This document shows positions 45,187-54,240 of a stretch of 64,000 nucleotides of DNA, piece after piece (within the stretch, counting starts at the first letter, position 1; every line of letters starts with the position of its first letter). The notes under the pieces were generated by a model, which saw only the letters and a list, made by a program, of their open reading frames with translations, did no database searches and was not told the DNA's origin. Location of the stretch: the NCBI GenBank assembly GCA_965197825.1, contig CBDANW010000003.1, positions 1,364,001 to 1,428,000 on the forward strand, written 5' to 3'. Source of the stretch: CBDANW01 sp965197825. GTDB lineage: Bacteria > Acidobacteriota > Vicinamibacteria > Marinacidobacterales > DATDRI01. Made by a program: the position numbers and the translations under genes.

Positions 45187-45189
45187 TAG
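44064..45189 (+). pseudogene. IS630 transposase, frameshifted by a tandem triplication
   Basis: Same protein as at 35693-36760 up to DGASYTQVQQTV. Two extra 29-bp units (58 bp, not a multiple of three) then shift the frame; the downstream DDE region (FCIDEKTAIQAL, HVILDNLSAHK, WLNKIELWFSK) is intact but only reachable in another frame. The element could be moved only by a transposase supplied in trans, for example by copy 1. Confidence 0.9.
44182..44268. repeat. 29-bp tandem repeat, three perfect units
   Basis: The unit CAGACGGTGCAAGCTATACG plus CAGGTGCAG repeats perfectly at 44182, 44211 and 44240, with a 9-bp partial fourth. IS630 copy 1 has one unit. CAGACGGTG occurs at both edges of the single unit, so slippage or recombination between these short repeats explains the expansion. 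Confidence 0.95.
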
Positions 45190-45200
45190 GAGATGGCTTG

Positions 45201-46376
45201 ATGATAAAACGCGTAGAGATTAATTATCGAGGGATCTTTCAGAAGAATCTCGGCAAGTACATCGGCAGCGACATCGTCCTCATCGCGAGTAGCGAGGGAA
45301 AGGTCGCTTTCTCGAACGGACGGTACAGCGACGCTCCGGAACGAAACGGAATTCCCTGCAAGTACTTCGCTTTCGTGAGCCCAGATCTTTCCGAGGAAGA
45401 GCTCGAGGCGGAATGCGGAGCGAAGATGGACATCGACGAAGCCAACGTCTCGGTCGTCTTGGACGACACCATGTCCAAGGGCGTCGAGCCTTGGGGCTGG
45501 CACGGTATACGGCCGATCAACGAGAAGGTCCGCGAGAAGGGCTGCATGCTGGTGGTGACCGAAAAAAAGCATGACCATCTCCTCAACTTTTTCGCCAAGA
45601 AGCCCTACGATTATCGCTTGGCCACCCTGGAAGGGGCCGCGAGCCTTGCCGGACTCTGGGTCTTCAAGGACGACCTCACCCGGGAGCGCACTCTCGGAGC
45701 CATCGCTGCGGTGGATCCAGGGATCATCTCCATTGAAGCGGTTGAGACGTACCTCTTGGACAGGACGAAAGATCCGAAGCGGGCCAAGGCGGCACGCGAG
45801 GCTTATGACGCGACGCTGAGAAACACCCAGCGAGTCACTCCGAAGGACGGGATCGACTGGCCGCACAAGATACCGGTATTGCCAAAATGGCACGAGTTCG
45901 AAGAGGGAGGCGTCGTTGTCCCCGCCGTCGAGCGCGGCTTCAAGATGGGGCCCCGCGGGCAAAACCGAAACGAGGCGTTCAAACGCGGAACCTCCAAGAC
46001 CGAGCGTCCCGTCGTACGGTTCGACTTGTGTATCAAATGCACTCTGTGTTGGCTGGACTGCCCCGACGAGTGCTTCGATCCCACCGATGACGGACTGTAC
46101 GATGTCCACTACGAGTTCTGCACCGGGTGCCACAAGTGCGCGCAGGTCTGCCCGGTACCGGAATGCATCGTGATGGTGGACGAGTTGAAGTTCGACCATG
46201 AAAAGAGCCCTTGGGAGCAACACGTGAAGGATCCCGCGACATATGTGAAGTGGGCTGAGGACAAGAAGGGCAAGGAGCGCGTTTTCTATCCTCAGGTCAC
46301 CGGCACAGGCAGAGAGATTCGGGAAGGTGAGACCGTTGCCGCCAAGCCGGCCAAGCCGGCCAATGTTGCCAAGTAA
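45201..46376 (+). CDS. 2-oxoacid:ferredoxin oxidoreductase, fused gamma-delta subunit
   Basis: 391 residues. The N-terminal ~190 residues form the gamma domain (IFQKNLGKYIGSDIVLIASS, FSNGRYSDAPERNGIPCKYF), and the C-terminal part is a 2x[4Fe-4S] ferredoxin-like delta domain with CIKCTLCWLDCPDECF and CTGCHKCAQVCPVPECI. In most enzymes gamma and delta are separate; a fused gamma-delta chain is known for oxalate oxidoreductase. The subunit passes electrons from the catalytic pair to ferredoxin. ATG at 45201 has AGGAG 8 nt upstream, formed partly at the IS630 target CTAG. First gene of a three-gene operon. Confidence 0.82.
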   Translation: MIKRVEINYRGIFQKNLGKYIGSDIVLIASSEGKVAFSNGRYSDAPERNGIPCKYFAFVSPDLSEEELEAECGAKMDIDEANVSVVLDDTMSKGVEPWGWHGIRPINEKVREKGCMLVVTEKKHDHLLNFFAKKPYDYRLATLEGAASLAGLWVFKDDLTRERTLGAIAAVDPGIISIEAVETYLLDRTKDPKRAKAAREAYDATLRNTQRVTPKDGIDWPHKIPVLPKWHEFEEGGVVVPAVERGFKMGPRGQNRNEAFKRGTSKTERPVVRFDLCIKCTLCWLDCPDECFDPTDDGLYDVHYEFCTGCHKCAQVCPVPECIVMVDELKFDHEKSPWEQHVKDPATYVKWAEDKKGKERVFYPQVTGTGREIREGETVAAKPAKPANVAK

Positions 46377-46436
46377 GCCCTTGTCAATGCCCGTATCTAT
46401 GGTTTAGGCGAATCACAAGCAGGAGGTCAAAGTCTC

Positions 46437-47669
46437 TTGAAAGTGGCCAAAGAAGTCAAAGAGAAGAAAGATGTTTGGGAACGGGAGGAGTTACTAACCG
46501 GGTGTCAGGCAGTATCCCACGCGGTGAGGTTAGCTGATGTGGATGTCATCGCCGCCTACCCCATCCGACCCTACACCGAGGTGATGGACATGCTTTCGAA
46601 GCTCATCGCCGATGGTGAGCTCGACGCCGAGTACTTGGTTGCCGACAGCGAGCACTCTCAGTTCGAGATCGTCAAGCATGCCAGCTCGGTCGGAGCGCGT
46701 GCATTCGGTGGAAGCAGTGGAACCGGCTGGATGTATGGCATGGAGGCCCTGGTGGTGACCGCCACCGACCGCCTGCCTACCCTTTTTCTGGTAGGAAATC
46801 GTGCCCTGGACGACCCGGGAGCGTTCGGCGTGGAGCACAACGACGCCATGTCGGTGCGAGACTTCGGATGGCTGATCAGCTGGAGCACCACCGCCCAGGA
46901 AGCGCTGGAGCATGTGTTGATTAAGTACCGCGTGGCCGAAGACAAGCGCGTGCTCATGCCGGCGGCGCTGGCTATGGATGGCGCGTTCCTGACGCATTCA
47001 CAGCACATCGTCAAGCTCCCCACCCGGGAAACGGTGAAGAAGTTCCTGCCGGATTACGACCTGGGTGGACGCAAGCTTCATCCGGATAACCCCGTCTCCA
47101 TCGCCCCACAGGTGAATGAGGACTGGGTCATCGAGCTCCGCCGACAGAACTGGGAGGCGGCACGCCGAGCCAAGGTAGTCATCGAGGAAGCCTACCAGGA
47201 GTTCAACGCCATCTTCGGACCGCGTTACGAGAATCCTTGGTTCACCGAGTTCGAGACCGACGACGCCGAGGTGGTGTTGATCGGCCTGGGGACCGTCGCC
47301 ATGCCGGCCCGGAGTGCGGTTCGGCGGCTCCGGGAACAGGGTAAGAAGGTCGGCTACGTGAACCTGCGGTGGTTCCGGCCGTTCCCGTCCCAAGAGCTTC
47401 GAGATTGTCTCGGCCGGTTCAAGGCCGTTGGCATCATCGATCGGGACGTCGCTCACGGCTCTCCGGACTTCGGGGGAGTTCTCTGCCACGACGTTCGTTC
47501 CTGCCTGTACCCGCTGGAGAAGCGGCCGAGCGTCTTCAACATCATTACTGGATTGGGTGGGCGCGACGTGTCCATCGAAGAGTGCATCAAGATGTACGAC
47601 ATCGGCCTCAACGCGGCTGCCGGCAACGTCAAAGACGAGCTCGTTACCTGGATCGGATTGCGGGAGTAG
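46437..47669 (+). CDS. 2-oxoacid:ferredoxin oxidoreductase, alpha subunit
   Basis: 410 residues. Domains I, II and III of the POR alpha chain: DVIAAYPIRPYTEVMDMLSK (residues 37-56), YLVADSEHSQFEIVKHASSV, VEHNDAMSVRDFGWLISWST and, in the C-terminal part, VVLIGLGTVAMPARSAVRRL. At the residue that is Thr in pyruvate oxidoreductases (YPITP), this protein has Arg44 (YPIRP), which should change recognition of the 2-oxoacid carboxylate side. The TTG start is supported by AGGAGGT 9 nt upstream. It works with the beta chain (TPP and proximal cluster) and the gamma-delta chain. Confidence 0.85.
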   Translation: MKVAKEVKEKKDVWEREELLTGCQAVSHAVRLADVDVIAAYPIRPYTEVMDMLSKLIADGELDAEYLVADSEHSQFEIVKHASSVGARAFGGSSGTGWMYGMEALVVTATDRLPTLFLVGNRALDDPGAFGVEHNDAMSVRDFGWLISWSTTAQEALEHVLIKYRVAEDKRVLMPAALAMDGAFLTHSQHIVKLPTRETVKKFLPDYDLGGRKLHPDNPVSIAPQVNEDWVIELRRQNWEAARRAKVVIEEAYQEFNAIFGPRYENPWFTEFETDDAEVVLIGLGTVAMPARSAVRRLREQGKKVGYVNLRWFRPFPSQELRDCLGRFKAVGIIDRDVAHGSPDFGGVLCHDVRSCLYPLEKRPSVFNIITGLGGRDVSIEECIKMYDIGLNAAAGNVKDELVTWIGLRE

Positions 47670-47732
47670 CCCCCCTGTGCCAGCAAGTCCAGCTCGAAAC
47701 GTGGGGTTACTTAGAAAGGAAACGTAGCAAAC

Positions 47733-48728
47733 ATGGTACAAACAAAGGTCGACTTTGAAAAAATAAAGAACGTCCGCGAGACACCATTAGAGGAGTTCTA
47801 CACTTCCGGTCATCGTACTTGTCAGGGCTGCGAGTCGGCCTTGGTGATGCGGGACTTCGCCAAGGCGGCCGGGGCGCGCACGATTGCAACCGGTGCAACG
47901 GGTTGCATGTACGTCGCGAACACGAGCTACCAAACCACACCGTGGGTTATTCCCTGGATGCACACCCAGCTTGGCGCGGGTGGCGCTTCCGCGGTGGGCA
48001 TGGCGGCGGGGCTTCGTGCGCTCATGCGTAAGGGAAAGATCCCCAAGGAGAAGATCAACGTCATCAACTTCTCCGGGGATCTCGGCGGAGGCGACATGGG
48101 CCTCTCCGGCATCTCGGGTGCCCTCCAGACCGATTTGGATCTGCTGATCATCCTCTACGACAATGAGTCGGCAGCCAACACGGACATCCAGGCGACCGGC
48201 ATGACCCCGTACGGTGCGCAGACGACGTTCACCCCTCCGGGGTCGAAGCACCGCATCATGCACAGGCGTTGGAAGAAGAATACGGCCGCGATGCTCGCCG
48301 TGGGGCATCCAACCTGCCGCTACGTGGCCACCGCTAGCGCCACGTTCCCGGCGCTGGATTTCCTGAACAAGACCCGCAAGGCCCTGGCCATCGGCGGGCC
48401 GACGTTCATCCACACCTTCGACCCCTGCCCCAAGGGATGGGACTTCCACCCGGGCTACTCCCGCGAATTGGGAGAGCTAGGTATCAAGTCGGGAATCTTC
48501 CCTCTCTACGAGGTCGTGGACGGCAAGGTCTCCTACACCTACGATCCTCGCAAGAGGGGGCGCATTCCCGTACGAGAGTACATCGAGAAGCAGGGACGTT
48601 TCGCCCACTTCATCGACGAAGACTTCGACTACGTCCAGAAGAGAGTCGACGAGATGTGGGACGATTGGGATCTCCCCGGCGTTACCCCCTTCAAGGGTGG
48701 TCTGGAACTAGCCGCATCGGCGAAGTAG
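47733..48728 (+). CDS. 2-oxoacid:ferredoxin oxidoreductase, beta subunit (TPP-binding)
   Basis: 331 residues. Cluster-ligand cysteines: CQGCESALV near 30, ATGCMYV and, in the second half, FDPCPKGW. The TPP-binding motif is INFSGDLGGGDMGLSGISGA followed by YDNESAANTDIQATGMTPYG. It binds thiamine diphosphate and Mg2+ and performs oxidative decarboxylation with release of CO2 and, for the usual substrates, formation of an acyl-CoA. A terminator follows at 48774, closing the operon. Frame intact. Confidence 0.9.
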   Translation: MVQTKVDFEKIKNVRETPLEEFYTSGHRTCQGCESALVMRDFAKAAGARTIATGATGCMYVANTSYQTTPWVIPWMHTQLGAGGASAVGMAAGLRALMRKGKIPKEKINVINFSGDLGGGDMGLSGISGALQTDLDLLIILYDNESAANTDIQATGMTPYGAQTTFTPPGSKHRIMHRRWKKNTAAMLAVGHPTCRYVATASATFPALDFLNKTRKALAIGGPTFIHTFDPCPKGWDFHPGYSRELGELGIKSGIFPLYEVVDGKVSYTYDPRKRGRIPVREYIEKQGRFAHFIDEDFDYVQKRVDEMWDDWDLPGVTPFKGGLELAASAK

Positions 48729-48773
48729 TACAAGAGTCACTCAATCTGCTGCGCCCTACGGCGCAACGGAATG

Positions 48774-48810
48774 GCCGACTCGCGAGTAATCCGCGGGCCG
48801 GCTTTTTTTT
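48774..48810 (+). terminator. Rho-independent terminator of the oxidoreductase operon
   Basis: GCCGACTCGCG pairs with CGCGGGCCGGC (one mismatch, one G-T pair), with loop AGTAATC, followed by eight T. It lies 46 bp after the beta-subunit stop codon. Confidence 0.85.
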
Positions 48811-48831
48811 CAGCCGGCGTTACAATGAGGA

Positions 48832-49962
48832 ATGCGAAAGGCCTCGGAAGGAAAGGCGCGGCGACGCACTCCTCTCTTCTGGTTAGCTTGGCTTTCTTCC
48901 TTGGCCCTGGTGCCAACTTCCCTTCTCTTGCTCGAGCTCGCCTTCCTATATCCGGGGCAAACAGAGCGCTTCTACGGCGGATGGCTCTACCCTCTCGTCG
49001 CAACCGCTCTCGGTCGTCTGAACGGTTTTTTTCCTTTCTCGCTGGCCCAAGGGATCGTCACGCTGGCGGCGATCGCCGGCGTGAGTTACCTAGTCTTTCG
49101 CAAAAGGAGCCCTCGCCGCGGCGCGAGGCTTGCCACGGCGCTCAAGGCCGCCGCGATTCTGTGGATAGGCCTTGGAGTCATCAGCCTTTGGTTCGTGGTG
49201 TCCTGGGGGCTCAACTACGCCCGGCCAAGTCTAGAGAAGCGAATGGATCTCTCGACTCAGGAGATCGCATTACACGAACTCCTCGATGCCGGAAGACGGT
49301 CTGCCCAGCGCGCAACCGAGCTTCACGATTCCCTCGCGCAACCGATAGACGAACCGACGCGGCTGAGTCTGGGATTTTCGGGCCTCAACGAGGTCATCGA
49401 TCGTCGTTTGCGAGAGCTGCGTCTGCCGGGCGATCGGCTCGAGGGCCCCACTTCCCCCGCGAAAAAACTCTGGGGCTCCACGTTGCTTTCCTATCTCGGC
49501 CTCAGCGGGATCTTCGTGCCCTTCACCGGCGAGCCGTCCATCAATGCCATGGTGCCCGATGCCTCGTTACCCATCGTCGTGGCCCATGAACGAGCCCACC
49601 AAAGGGGAATCACCAACGAGGGCGAAGCCAATCTCGTGGCTTTCATGACTTGCGCGGGAGCCACCGAGCAGCCCTACTTGCCGTATGCGGCCTACCTCTA
49701 TGCCGCCGCTCGGTTGCTCCAAGCGGCCTCGCGTGAGTCGCCTGAAGAAGCCCGCGCGGCGTGGGGAGAGCTCGGGCCGGGACCTCGGCGGGATCTCGAA
49801 GCAATACGAGAGTTCTGGAGCCGATACCACGGACCCGCGGCGGTTGCCGCCAATCTGGTCAACGATTTCTACCTCCGATCCGTTCGCGTTCCGGAGGGGG
49901 CTCGGAGCTATCAGAGAATTGTTCGTTTGCTCATCGCCCTGGATCGCAGGGGCGAGCTCTGA
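48832..49962 (+). CDS. DUF3810 membrane protein with HExxH metal motif
   Basis: 376 residues. Three N-terminal transmembrane helices, then a soluble domain with STLLSYLGLSGIFVPFTGEP, VVAHERAHQRGITNEGEANL and AFMTCAGATEQPYLPYAAYL. HERAH plus the Glu in NEGEAN is the arrangement of zinc metallopeptidases (HExxH...E), so a membrane-tethered protease is plausible though, to my knowledge, unproven for DUF3810. The start ATG at 48832 is close behind the operon terminator; no strong ribosome site. It runs convergently with pepA. Frame intact. Confidence 0.82.
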   Translation: MRKASEGKARRRTPLFWLAWLSSLALVPTSLLLLELAFLYPGQTERFYGGWLYPLVATALGRLNGFFPFSLAQGIVTLAAIAGVSYLVFRKRSPRRGARLATALKAAAILWIGLGVISLWFVVSWGLNYARPSLEKRMDLSTQEIALHELLDAGRRSAQRATELHDSLAQPIDEPTRLSLGFSGLNEVIDRRLRELRLPGDRLEGPTSPAKKLWGSTLLSYLGLSGIFVPFTGEPSINAMVPDASLPIVVAHERAHQRGITNEGEANLVAFMTCAGATEQPYLPYAAYLYAAARLLQAASRESPEEARAAWGELGPGPRRDLEAIREFWSRYHGPAAVAANLVNDFYLRSVRVPEGARSYQRIVRLLIALDRRGEL

Positions 49963-49989
49963 AACAGGCTTGGCACCACCGGGGACCGC

Positions 49990-51471
49990 TTACTCCGGAA
50001 AGTACTCGTCGAAGCGACGGCAAAGATCGACCATCGTCTTCAGCCCGAAGCTGGTGGCACCTTCCCCATAGAACTTCCAGCTTTTCTCAAGCAGGAACGG
50101 TCCGGCGATATCCAGATGTGCCCACGGTAGGTCTTTCGGCACGAACTCCCGCAGAAAAAGCCCCGCGGTGATTGCTCCGGCGAGCTTACCTCCAACGTTG
50201 TTGAGATCCGCGTAAGGCGTCTTGAGGCTTTCCTTGTACTCCTCGACGAGGGGAAGCTCCCAAAACACCTCGCCATGGTTCTCTCCGGACCGAATGACGG
50301 CCTGTACCAGATCGTGGTCGGTGCCCATGATTCCCGCGACCGCCTCTCCAAGAGCACGAACGACCGCGCCGGTGAGCGTCGCGATGTCGACCACGTGGGT
50401 AGCCCCTTCTTCACCGGCTCGCGCCAGACCGTCGCTAAGCACCAACCGTCCTTCGGCATCGGTATTGTCGACCATGACCGACTTGCCATTCTTCGCGACG
50501 AAGATATCGCCGGGTCTTTGAGCCCAATTCCCTGGGAAGTTCTCGGCTGTGGGGACGATGCCAGTGACCCGCACCGAGGGCTTCAAACGCCCGATGGCGG
50601 CCATGGCATAGATGACTGCTGCGCCACCGGCCATGTCGCCCTTCATCGTAAACATTCCCTCCGGTGGCTTCAGTGAAATCCCGCCGGTATCGAAGGTGAT
50701 TCCTTTTCCCACCAGCGCGAGGTGGTGGCGAGACTTTCGCGATGGTTCGTAACGAAGGATGATCATTCGCGGGGGGCGCACACTGCCTTTACCAACGGCG
50801 ATCAAACCTTGGTACCCCTGCTTCGCCAACTGTTTCTCGTTGAGTACGGTGCACTTGAGCCGGCTCTCTGAAGCGACTCGCTTGGCCGCTCGGGCAAGCG
50901 AGTCGGGGTACACCGCGCCTCCCGGCTCGTTAACGATGTCTCGACACCGGTTGGCCTCCTCGGAAACCACAGTGTAGCGTTCAAGCCTTTCTTCCGAGGC
51001 TGCCCGATCCTCGGGCCGCACGACGATGGAAACCGAAATAACGGAATCCCTTGGTTTCTCCTTTTTGTACTTGTCGAAGCGGTAACCACCGAGTAAAAAC
51101 CCCTCCACGACTTTTCCTACCAAGGGCGCTCCGTCTTCTGAGCTCAGAAAAAACGCGACCCGGTTGAGGTTGTAGCCTTTGGCATAGCCGCGCGCTTTGG
51201 CAGCAAAGATCTTGACGTTCTCCCAGATGTTGTAATTCTTGGACAACGTTGTAGAGAAGATCAGCAGATGCTTGATCGGAGACCGCGGAGGAAAGGTGTG
51301 AAAGATCTCCCGCTTCTGGCGCTCTTCCCGGAAGTTGCGTTGTGCCGCTTGAAGCACGCGGCTCAGCTCGGGTTGGTCTACCGTAAAGAGCGTGGTCTCG
51401 GGGTCGATTACCGCGACGGCCAGATCGGCCGTTACCTTCGAAGGTGGTTGTGTGACAACAGTTAGCTTCAT
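49990..51471 (-). CDS. pepA: Leucyl aminopeptidase (M17 family)
   Basis: 493 residues. Cytoplasmic dimetal aminopeptidase releasing N-terminal residues from peptides. The metal and catalytic residues lie in VGKGITFDTGGISLKPPEGM (Lys and Asp), MKGDMAGGAAVI and NTDAEGRLVLSDGL (Asp, Glu, Arg). The C-terminal KTPYADLNNVGGKLAGAITA and GPFLLEKSWKFYGEGATSFG are typical. GGAGAGG lies upstream of ATG within the end of the acetyl-CoA synthetase gene; only 3 bp separate the two, so they form one transcript. Frame intact. Confidence 0.93.
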   Translation of the reverse strand: MKLTVVTQPPSKVTADLAVAVIDPETTLFTVDQPELSRVLQAAQRNFREERQKREIFHTFPPRSPIKHLLIFSTTLSKNYNIWENVKIFAAKARGYAKGYNLNRVAFFLSSEDGAPLVGKVVEGFLLGGYRFDKYKKEKPRDSVISVSIVVRPEDRAASEERLERYTVVSEEANRCRDIVNEPGGAVYPDSLARAAKRVASESRLKCTVLNEKQLAKQGYQGLIAVGKGSVRPPRMIILRYEPSRKSRHHLALVGKGITFDTGGISLKPPEGMFTMKGDMAGGAAVIYAMAAIGRLKPSVRVTGIVPTAENFPGNWAQRPGDIFVAKNGKSVMVDNTDAEGRLVLSDGLARAGEEGATHVVDIATLTGAVVRALGEAVAGIMGTDHDLVQAVIRSGENHGEVFWELPLVEEYKESLKTPYADLNNVGGKLAGAITAGLFLREFVPKDLPWAHLDIAGPFLLEKSWKFYGEGATSFGLKTMVDLCRRFDEYFPE

Positions 51472-51474
51472 CGA

Positions 51475-53436
51475 TTAATCAGCCTCTCCTTCGTATTTCT
51501 GTTTGAGTTTCTCCACAACTGCGGGATCGGCCAGCGTCGTCGTATCTCCCAAGGCCTTTCCTTCGGCAATATCTCGCAACAAGCGTCGCATGATCTTCCC
51601 GGAACGAGTCTTGGGTAGATCGGCGGTAAAGAGGATATCGTCGGGACGAGCGATCGCCCCTATCTTCTTGACCACATGTTGTTTTAGCTCGTCGATCAGC
51701 GCCGGGCTCGCCTCGACACCTTCTTTCAGCGTGACGAACGCCGCGATCCCCTCTCCCTTTATCTCGTGGGATCTCCCCACCACGGCGGCCTCGGCGACGT
51801 TTTGAGAATCCACGAGGGCGCTCTCCACTTCCATGGTACCGATACGATGGCCGGCGACATTCAAAACGTCGTCCACGCGACCCAAGATCCAGAAGTAGCC
51901 ATCTTTGTCTCTCTTCGCGCCGTCGCCCGGGAAATAGATCTCCGAGGACCACTTTTCCCAGTACTGCGTCACGTAGCGCTCGGGATCACCGTAGATACCC
52001 CGCAGCATGGCGGGCCATGGTGACTTGATGGCGAGGAAACCCCCTCCAACCTCGATGGATTTCCCCTGCTCGTTCAGAATATCGGCCTCGATGCCCGGGA
52101 ATGCGCGAGTCGCCGAGCCCGGCTTCAGAGTTGTTATGCCGGGTAACGGCGTAATCAGGATCATGCCGGTCTCGGTTTGCCACCAGGTGTCCACGATGGG
52201 GCACTTCCCCCTTCCGACGTGCTCGTGATACCACATCCACGCCTCGGGGTTGATGGGCTCGCCTACCGTTCCCAGCAACCGAAGAGAGGAGAGATCGTGT
52301 TTGGCTGGAAACGAAGTTCCCCATTTCATGAAAGCCCGGATCACGGTGGGAGCGGTGTAGAAGACGGTCACGCCGTACTTGGCGACGATGGACCAGAACC
52401 GATCGTTTTCCGGCCAGTTCGGAGCTCCCTCGTACATGACGCCGGTGACTCCCAACGCAAGTGGACCATAGACGAGGTAGCTGTGGCCGGTCACCCAACC
52501 GATGTCAGCGGTGCACCACCACACGTCGTCTTCTTTGAGGTCGAAGACACACTTCGTGGTGGCGTAAACGCCCGTGAGGTAGCCTCCCGTTGTATGCACG
52601 ATGCCTTTCGGCTTCCCGGTGGTACCGGACGTATAGAGAATGTAGAGCATGTCCTCGGCGTCCATCGCCTCCGGTGGACAGTGATCCCCGGCCTCTTTCA
52701 TGAGCTCGTGCCACCAAAGATCTCGGCCCTTCTGAAGGTCGATTTCGAAATCGCCTCGGTTGACCACGACCACGTGCTCGATCGATGGCGCGCCGTCTAT
52801 GGCCTCGTCCGCCATTTTCTTGAGCGGAATGACACTTCCCCGACGGTAGCCTCCGTCGGCAGTGATGAGCAGCTTCGCCTCGGCATCATTGATTCGGTCG
52901 CGAAGCGACTCGGCGCTGAAACCCCCGAATACCACGTTATGCACGGCGCCGATCCGAGTACAGGCAAGCATGGCGATGGGCAGCTCGGGGACCATTGGTA
53001 GGTAGATGGCCACGCGATCTCCACGCCCCACTCCGAGTTCCTTCAGTACGTTGGCGAATCGATTGACCTCGCGATAGAGATCCCAATAGGTGAGCGTACG
53101 GGTATCGCCCGGCTCCCCTTCCCAGATCAGAGCGGCCTTGTTTCGACGCCAAGTCCTGACGTGGCGATCGAGACAGTTGACGCTCACATTGAGCTTGCCG
53201 TCCACGAACCAGCGGGCATGAGGAGGCTTCCAGTCCAGAACCTTGCTCCACAGCTGCATCCACTCGAGCTCACCCGCCATGCGGGCCCAAAAACCCTCCA
53301 GATCATCGGCCGCCTCCCGAAACACGTCTTCGTTTGCGACGGTGGCTTTTTCTCGAAAATCGTCGGGAGGTGCGAACTGTCGGCCCTCCTCCAGTAGGGC
53401 TTCGATTTCCATGGATTCGTCTTTCTCTTTCGCCAT
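51475..53436 (-). CDS. acsA: Acetyl-CoA synthetase (AMP-forming)
   Basis: 653 residues. Makes acetyl-CoA from acetate, ATP and CoA in two steps. AMP-binding motif YTSGTTGKPKGIVH, the WWQTETGMILITP core, GDGAKRDKDGYFWILGR (hinge) and the regulatory/catalytic Lys in LPKTRSGKIMRR, where acetylation would switch the enzyme off. Start at 53436 has GGGAGG 7 nt upstream. Upstream of pepA in a two-gene unit. With the 2-oxoacid oxidoreductase nearby, it feeds the acetyl-CoA pool. Frame intact. Confidence 0.95.
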   Translation of the reverse strand: MAKEKDESMEIEALLEEGRQFAPPDDFREKATVANEDVFREAADDLEGFWARMAGELEWMQLWSKVLDWKPPHARWFVDGKLNVSVNCLDRHVRTWRRNKAALIWEGEPGDTRTLTYWDLYREVNRFANVLKELGVGRGDRVAIYLPMVPELPIAMLACTRIGAVHNVVFGGFSAESLRDRINDAEAKLLITADGGYRRGSVIPLKKMADEAIDGAPSIEHVVVVNRGDFEIDLQKGRDLWWHELMKEAGDHCPPEAMDAEDMLYILYTSGTTGKPKGIVHTTGGYLTGVYATTKCVFDLKEDDVWWCTADIGWVTGHSYLVYGPLALGVTGVMYEGAPNWPENDRFWSIVAKYGVTVFYTAPTVIRAFMKWGTSFPAKHDLSSLRLLGTVGEPINPEAWMWYHEHVGRGKCPIVDTWWQTETGMILITPLPGITTLKPGSATRAFPGIEADILNEQGKSIEVGGGFLAIKSPWPAMLRGIYGDPERYVTQYWEKWSSEIYFPGDGAKRDKDGYFWILGRVDDVLNVAGHRIGTMEVESALVDSQNVAEAAVVGRSHEIKGEGIAAFVTLKEGVEASPALIDELKQHVVKKIGAIARPDDILFTADLPKTRSGKIMRRLLRDIAEGKALGDTTTLADPAVVEKLKQKYEGEAD

Positions 53437-53570
53437 CCCGAGCCTCCCCTCAGAGCTGCTGGCTGGCCATCTTACGACAAGCGAGCAACTTTTCGCGACG
53501 TAGAAAATGAACTATAATATTTCTAATCAATCAGTTCCAATCGAATAACTAGTTCTCGCGGAGCGCGCCG

Positions 53571-54230
53571 ATGCTGAATCTGTCTCTGTGGGTCCTGTTG
53601 TGGTCATGGGCCCTGCCGCAGTCCGCTGATTCTCCCTTGCTGGGAGCAGTGTTCGAGAACCGGCGCCTTCACGTCCGCGTGGACGGTCCCGCCGGCTGGC
53701 AGCTGGTCAACGACGGATCCACAGAAGACGAGCCCATCGAGTTCTGGAAAGATGGGGAAGGTGGTCCCCGCGTTCAGATCGTGTCTTTTTCATACCCGTT
53801 GTCGGATAGCTCGGCGATCGACGAAGTCCAGGAAGAGCTCGCCAGGGCGCTGGTCGAGAGGTTTCCCACTCTTCGCGTGGGACAGGAAAGGAGGCTCGTC
53901 CACCAAGGCCACCCCACCATCGAAGTCACGGCAACGCTCCCCGTAGACGACACCTACTATCACGTCATTCAGCGCAGTTTGTTCGCGCGCGGGCGGATCT
54001 TCATCATCACCTGCGCTTCGTTCGAGTCTTCCTTTATCGCTGAACTGCCTGTTTTCTGCGCCTGTCTAGAGAGCGTCGAGGTTCTGGACGAGATCTTCGA
54101 TTTCAGTTCCTCGAATCAGCAGGCCTTCGTGACCTCCCGGACCATCGGCGCCTTCTGTTTCGGATTGCTGATATCGGGTTTACTTCTACGGCATATCTCC
54201 GCCGCCAGACTCAGGCGCATGACTCTCTGA
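53571..54230 (+). CDS. Exported or membrane-anchored protein of unknown function
   Basis: 219 residues. An N-terminal signal-like segment (MLNLSLWVLLWSWALPQSAD), a soluble domain with VRVDGPAGWQLVNDG, VSFSYPLSDSSAIDEVQEEL and HPTIEVTATLPVDDTYYHVI, and one C-terminal transmembrane helix (AFCFGLLISGLLLRHIS). The GWxLV-type opening and mixed alpha/beta pattern recall small PsbP/DcrB-like exported domains, but I cannot assign a family. It is followed after 10 bp by the rhomboid gene on the same strand, so the two may act together. Confidence 0.65.
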   Translation: MLNLSLWVLLWSWALPQSADSPLLGAVFENRRLHVRVDGPAGWQLVNDGSTEDEPIEFWKDGEGGPRVQIVSFSYPLSDSSAIDEVQEELARALVERFPTLRVGQERRLVHQGHPTIEVTATLPVDDTYYHVIQRSLFARGRIFIITCASFESSFIAELPVFCACLESVEVLDEIFDFSSSNQQAFVTSRTIGAFCFGLLISGLLLRHISAARLRRMTL

Positions 54231-54240
54231 TCGCGCGACC

